Virus record (IMG/VR): IMGVR_UViG_3300025890_000169 | Coordinates: 1 to 23,014 of that record | Direction: 5' to 3' (one strand) | Source of the DNA: a virus | DNA length: 23,014 bases | Shown here: positions 20,984 through 23,014 of the stretch, piece after piece | Layout of the letters: the number at the start of each line of letters is the position of its first letter | Numbering within the stretch: the stretch's first letter is position 1 | Made by a program: the position numbers and the translations under genes | The notes under the pieces: generated by a model | What the model saw: only the letters and a program-made list of their open reading frames with translations | Told to the model about the DNA's origin: nothing | The model's database searches: none

Positions 20984-23014
20984 TTATTTAGTGCTTATAA
21001 TATTGTATGTATCTCCATCCCATTGAAGCTCAACTGTGTCATATGCTGCTGTCATTGTGTAAGTTGATGCTCCGTCTATTAAGTTAGTTCCTGCGTTAAT
21101 AATTGCTTGATGTGATGAGTGTAGTTTTTTAAATATCCAAATTTTCCCATAAGTCGCAGTTGTTGGGAAAGTCAAAGTAACATTTGCCACAGATGTGTCA
21201 ATTAAGTAAGTTCTTACACTCTCTAAAACTCTCGCATTTATGTTAACAGTTCTTATAGTTCCTGTTCCTTGTATCTCGTTATTTATGTAAGATATATTAC
21301 TATTTATAACTTCTGTATTGTCTGTGTTTATTAAACTAACGTTTTTGGCTCCTGAGACTAAATTATTATTTCCGTTAATTGTTACATTTTCACTTCCTGC
21401 TGTAACATAATTATTTGAACCTATGATACTCACATTTTTAGCTGATGCGTCAATGTGATTATTTGAACCAAAAGCTCGAACGCTTTCAGAGTTTATAATA
21501 TTATTATTTGAGTGTTGTATCATTCCGCTTTGATAGAGTGGAGTGTTTTCTCCTGCTAACACGCCAGTCCCTCCGTTTATTATTGCTGTAGTCAGTTGGA
21601 ATACTGTTGCTAGTTTAATCTTTAAAAACTCGCATTTTGTCACAGGGTTTGACGGATTGTAATTCTCTATTTTATTTAATCTAAAATAAGAACCATTAAA
21701 GTAATATTGTTTTTTAAACGACAGTGTTTTTATGTCTCCAGGTGTTAAGTAGAAATAAGCGTTTACTATCTTACTGTTAACGTCTGTTATCTCTTCAATA
21801 AACTTAGAGTAGTATTTATTAAATAAGTTATTATTTGTTAATGTTATAGGATAGAAAGTGTCATCGTAATAAATCTCTTTTGTTAATCCGAAATTTATAT
21901 CTAAGGTCGGAGTGTAAGGGTCGTCAAAGTGACCTGCATACGGATAAGTTGTGTTGAAAGTTGAAGACACTAAAGAGCCTCTATGCTCCCAAATAGAATT
22001 ACAACTTTTTAAACCTCCGTAATATAAGATTCTAATATTTGACTCTGTTCTCGCCTGTCCGTTGTTTTCATCGTATTTTTTAATTGATGGAATTATTCTG
22101 TCTTGGTCTAATTGACCAACTAACGGAGTAGGTGAAAATATAAGTTCTGTCTTATTTGTTTTATTTAAAAACTCGTTGTTAATTTCGTATTCTCTTTGAC
22201 CGTAGCTCTCTCCCCACGTTGCTGAATAAAGGTCGTTATAATAGTCTTTATCGTCTTTGTATTTGTATAAGTATTCTTTTGAGTCAATTGCTGCCATAGG
22301 TAAAGACTCAATAACTTGAGAGTTATCTAATTTGTCAGACCAGTCAACAATAGTGTTATTATAAAAGTCCTCTTTTGGTTCTATCAATAAGTTTTTATCG
22401 TTGTTTTCGTCAGGCTGAATATATAAATTAAACATCTTTACAATAGACATAAAGAAGTTTTTTTGTTTTATCTTCTTAGGTATTACGTTATTAAAATTAA
22501 TTGTATCACCTTCAATATAGTTGTTATTAGCAACCTGATTTTTAAAGATACCGTTTGAAACGTTTAAAGCGATTGTTCCAGTAAATAAGTCAGCAGTTGA
22601 AACAATGCTGCCAGGAGGGTTTTTCACAAATATAGGATTTGTAGCAACACTTCCACCGCCTCCTCTTACAAAACCGTTGTAACCTCTAAGTTGATAATAT
22701 TCGTTGTAGAGTTCTGTTATTAAATTTGTCTCTATTGTGTCTCCAACTTCTAACTCTACGCTATTAACGACTACCCAATATCTGTTCGGCTGAACAGACT
22801 CTGCTCTCGGAATTGCTTGGTTCGTCACAATACTTTGATTATATTTAATTGTCGGACCATTAACGTCACTAAAACTTGTGTATTCAATGTCTTGATAATC
22901 TTGTAAATAAGAGTTGTCAGGATAAGTAGCTCCTGAAGTTGTTACACTTGCTGTGCCTGTTGGAATATTAATTCCATCATAATTTATTAAAAACTCTTTA
23001 CTACCTAAAATTCC
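20984..23014 (-). CDS. Baseplate/tail-tip protein with C-terminal beta-repeat region, 5' end outside window
   Basis: The reading frame is open from the TAA at 20984 to the right edge, so the GTG at 22828 is an internal Val codon and the real start lies beyond the window; 677 codons are visible including the stop. The visible N-terminal region (residues beginning GILGSKEFLINYDGINIPTG) and KNFFMSIVKMFNLYIQPDEN, LIEPKEDFYNNTIVDWSDKL resemble baseplate hub or tail-tip proteins of Bacteroidota phages. Near the C-terminus four short repeats with GSNN or GNNN form a likely beta-solenoid, followed by a final beta-rich domain (YGKIWIFKKLHSSHQ, YDTVELQWDGDTYNI) as seen at fibre tips. It directly precedes the tape-measure gene on the transcript. 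Probably part of the adsorption apparatus. Confidence 0.7.
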   Translation of the reverse strand, partial: GILGSKEFLINYDGINIPTGTASVTTSGATYPDNSYLQDYQDIEYTSFSDVNGPTIKYNQSIVTNQAIPRAESVQPNRYWVVVNSVELEVGDTIETNLITELYNEYYQLRGYNGFVRGGGGSVATNPIFVKNPPGSIVSTADLFTGTIALNVSNGIFKNQVANNNYIEGDTINFNNVIPKKIKQKNFFMSIVKMFNLYIQPDENNDKNLLIEPKEDFYNNTIVDWSDKLDNSQVIESLPMAAIDSKEYLYKYKDDKDYYNDLYSATWGESYGQREYEINNEFLNKTNKTELIFSPTPLVGQLDQDRIIPSIKKYDENNGQARTESNIRILYYGGLKSCNSIWEHRGSLVSSTFNTTYPYAGHFDDPYTPTLDINFGLTKEIYYDDTFYPITLTNNNLFNKYYSKFIEEITDVNSKIVNAYFYLTPGDIKTLSFKKQYYFNGSYFRLNKIENYNPSNPVTKCEFLKIKLATVFQLTTAIINGGTGVLAGENTPLYQSGMIQHSNNNIINSESVRAFGSNNHIDASAKNVSIIGSNNYVTAGSENVTINGNNNLVSGAKNVSLINTDNTEVINSNISYINNEIQGTGTIRTVNINARVLESVRTYLIDTSVANVTLTFPTTATYGKIWIFKKLHSSHQAIINAGTNLIDGASTYTMTAAYDTVELQWDGDTYNIISTK
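21300..21510 (-). repeat. Tandem beta-solenoid repeats in the tail-tip gene
   Basis: Four units of about 16 residues: SVRAFGSNNHIDA, NVSIIGSNNYVTA, NVTINGNNNLVSG and NVSLINTDNTEVI. The pattern N-V-x-I-x-G-x-N-N suggests one turn of a beta-helix per unit, as in trimeric adhesin heads and phage fibres. At DNA level the first two units share ATTATTTGAACC on the plus strand. Confidence 0.6.

Noticed and set aside
1-23014. tRNA genes, CRISPR arrays, integrase/attachment sites, transposases.
   Set aside because: None was found on either strand; no cloverleaf-like CCA ends, spaced direct repeats or recombinase motifs were seen.

Overview
The window looks like part of a tailed double-stranded DNA phage (Caudoviricetes) infecting a member of the Bacteroidota, most likely a marine or freshwater flavobacterium. 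The reasons are low GC (by eye about one third), no Shine-Dalgarno sites but A-rich leaders before start codons (typical of Bacteroidota), and several structural families usually seen in flavobacterial and Bacteroides phages (XkdF-type protease with a Val/Glu-rich scaffold-like protein, a short capsid protein, a portal with a Cys-rich tail, LamG tail proteins). Every supportable gene lies on the minus strand, so transcription runs from high to low coordinates. No integrase, tRNA, transposase, CRISPR array or terminase was found. Both ends of the window cut through genes.

In transcription order, the virion module comes first (23014 to about 9000): a baseplate/tail protein with a C-terminal beta-repeat region (start outside the window), a tape-measure-like protein, an XkdF-like prohead protease, an acidic scaffold-like protein, the major capsid protein, a conserved 171-residue structural protein bracketed by two hairpin terminators, a 50-residue protein, a 133-residue structural protein, the portal, two connector/completion proteins, two LamG-domain receptor-binding candidates and an 81-residue protein. 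Tape measure and tail genes therefore precede the head genes, and the portal follows the capsid gene, which differs from the usual terminase-portal-protease-capsid-tail order.

A lysis-type cassette follows (about 9010 to 7793): a membrane-anchored coiled-coil protein, a DUF5675-like protein with a conserved His and Gly-Cys motif, and a holin-like protein with two membrane segments. A complete metallophosphoesterase gene (7787-6723) ends this half. A 107-base AT-rich gap (6616-6722) separates it from the early-type genes and is the best candidate for a promoter region.

The replication and recombination module fills 6615 to 1: many small genes (a ribbon-helix-helix candidate and a 30-residue membrane peptide among them), a possible Rad52/ERF-like annealing protein, a YqaJ-type exonuclease, an SSB-like protein with an acidic DLPF tail, a 94-residue HTH-like protein translationally coupled to an ABC-ATPase/GNAT fusion protein, an unknown 155-residue protein, a DUF1376 replication protein, a DnaB/RecA-like helicase, a coiled-coil protein, a 37-residue membrane peptide and a resolvase-like PD-(D/E)XK nuclease cut by the left edge. 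Together these could supply initiation, unwinding, ssDNA coating, end resection and annealing, and junction processing. The most unusual protein is the ABC-GNAT fusion, a candidate DNA-modifying or anti-restriction factor. Five short genes (30 to 50 residues) were found by direct reading of gaps between larger genes.
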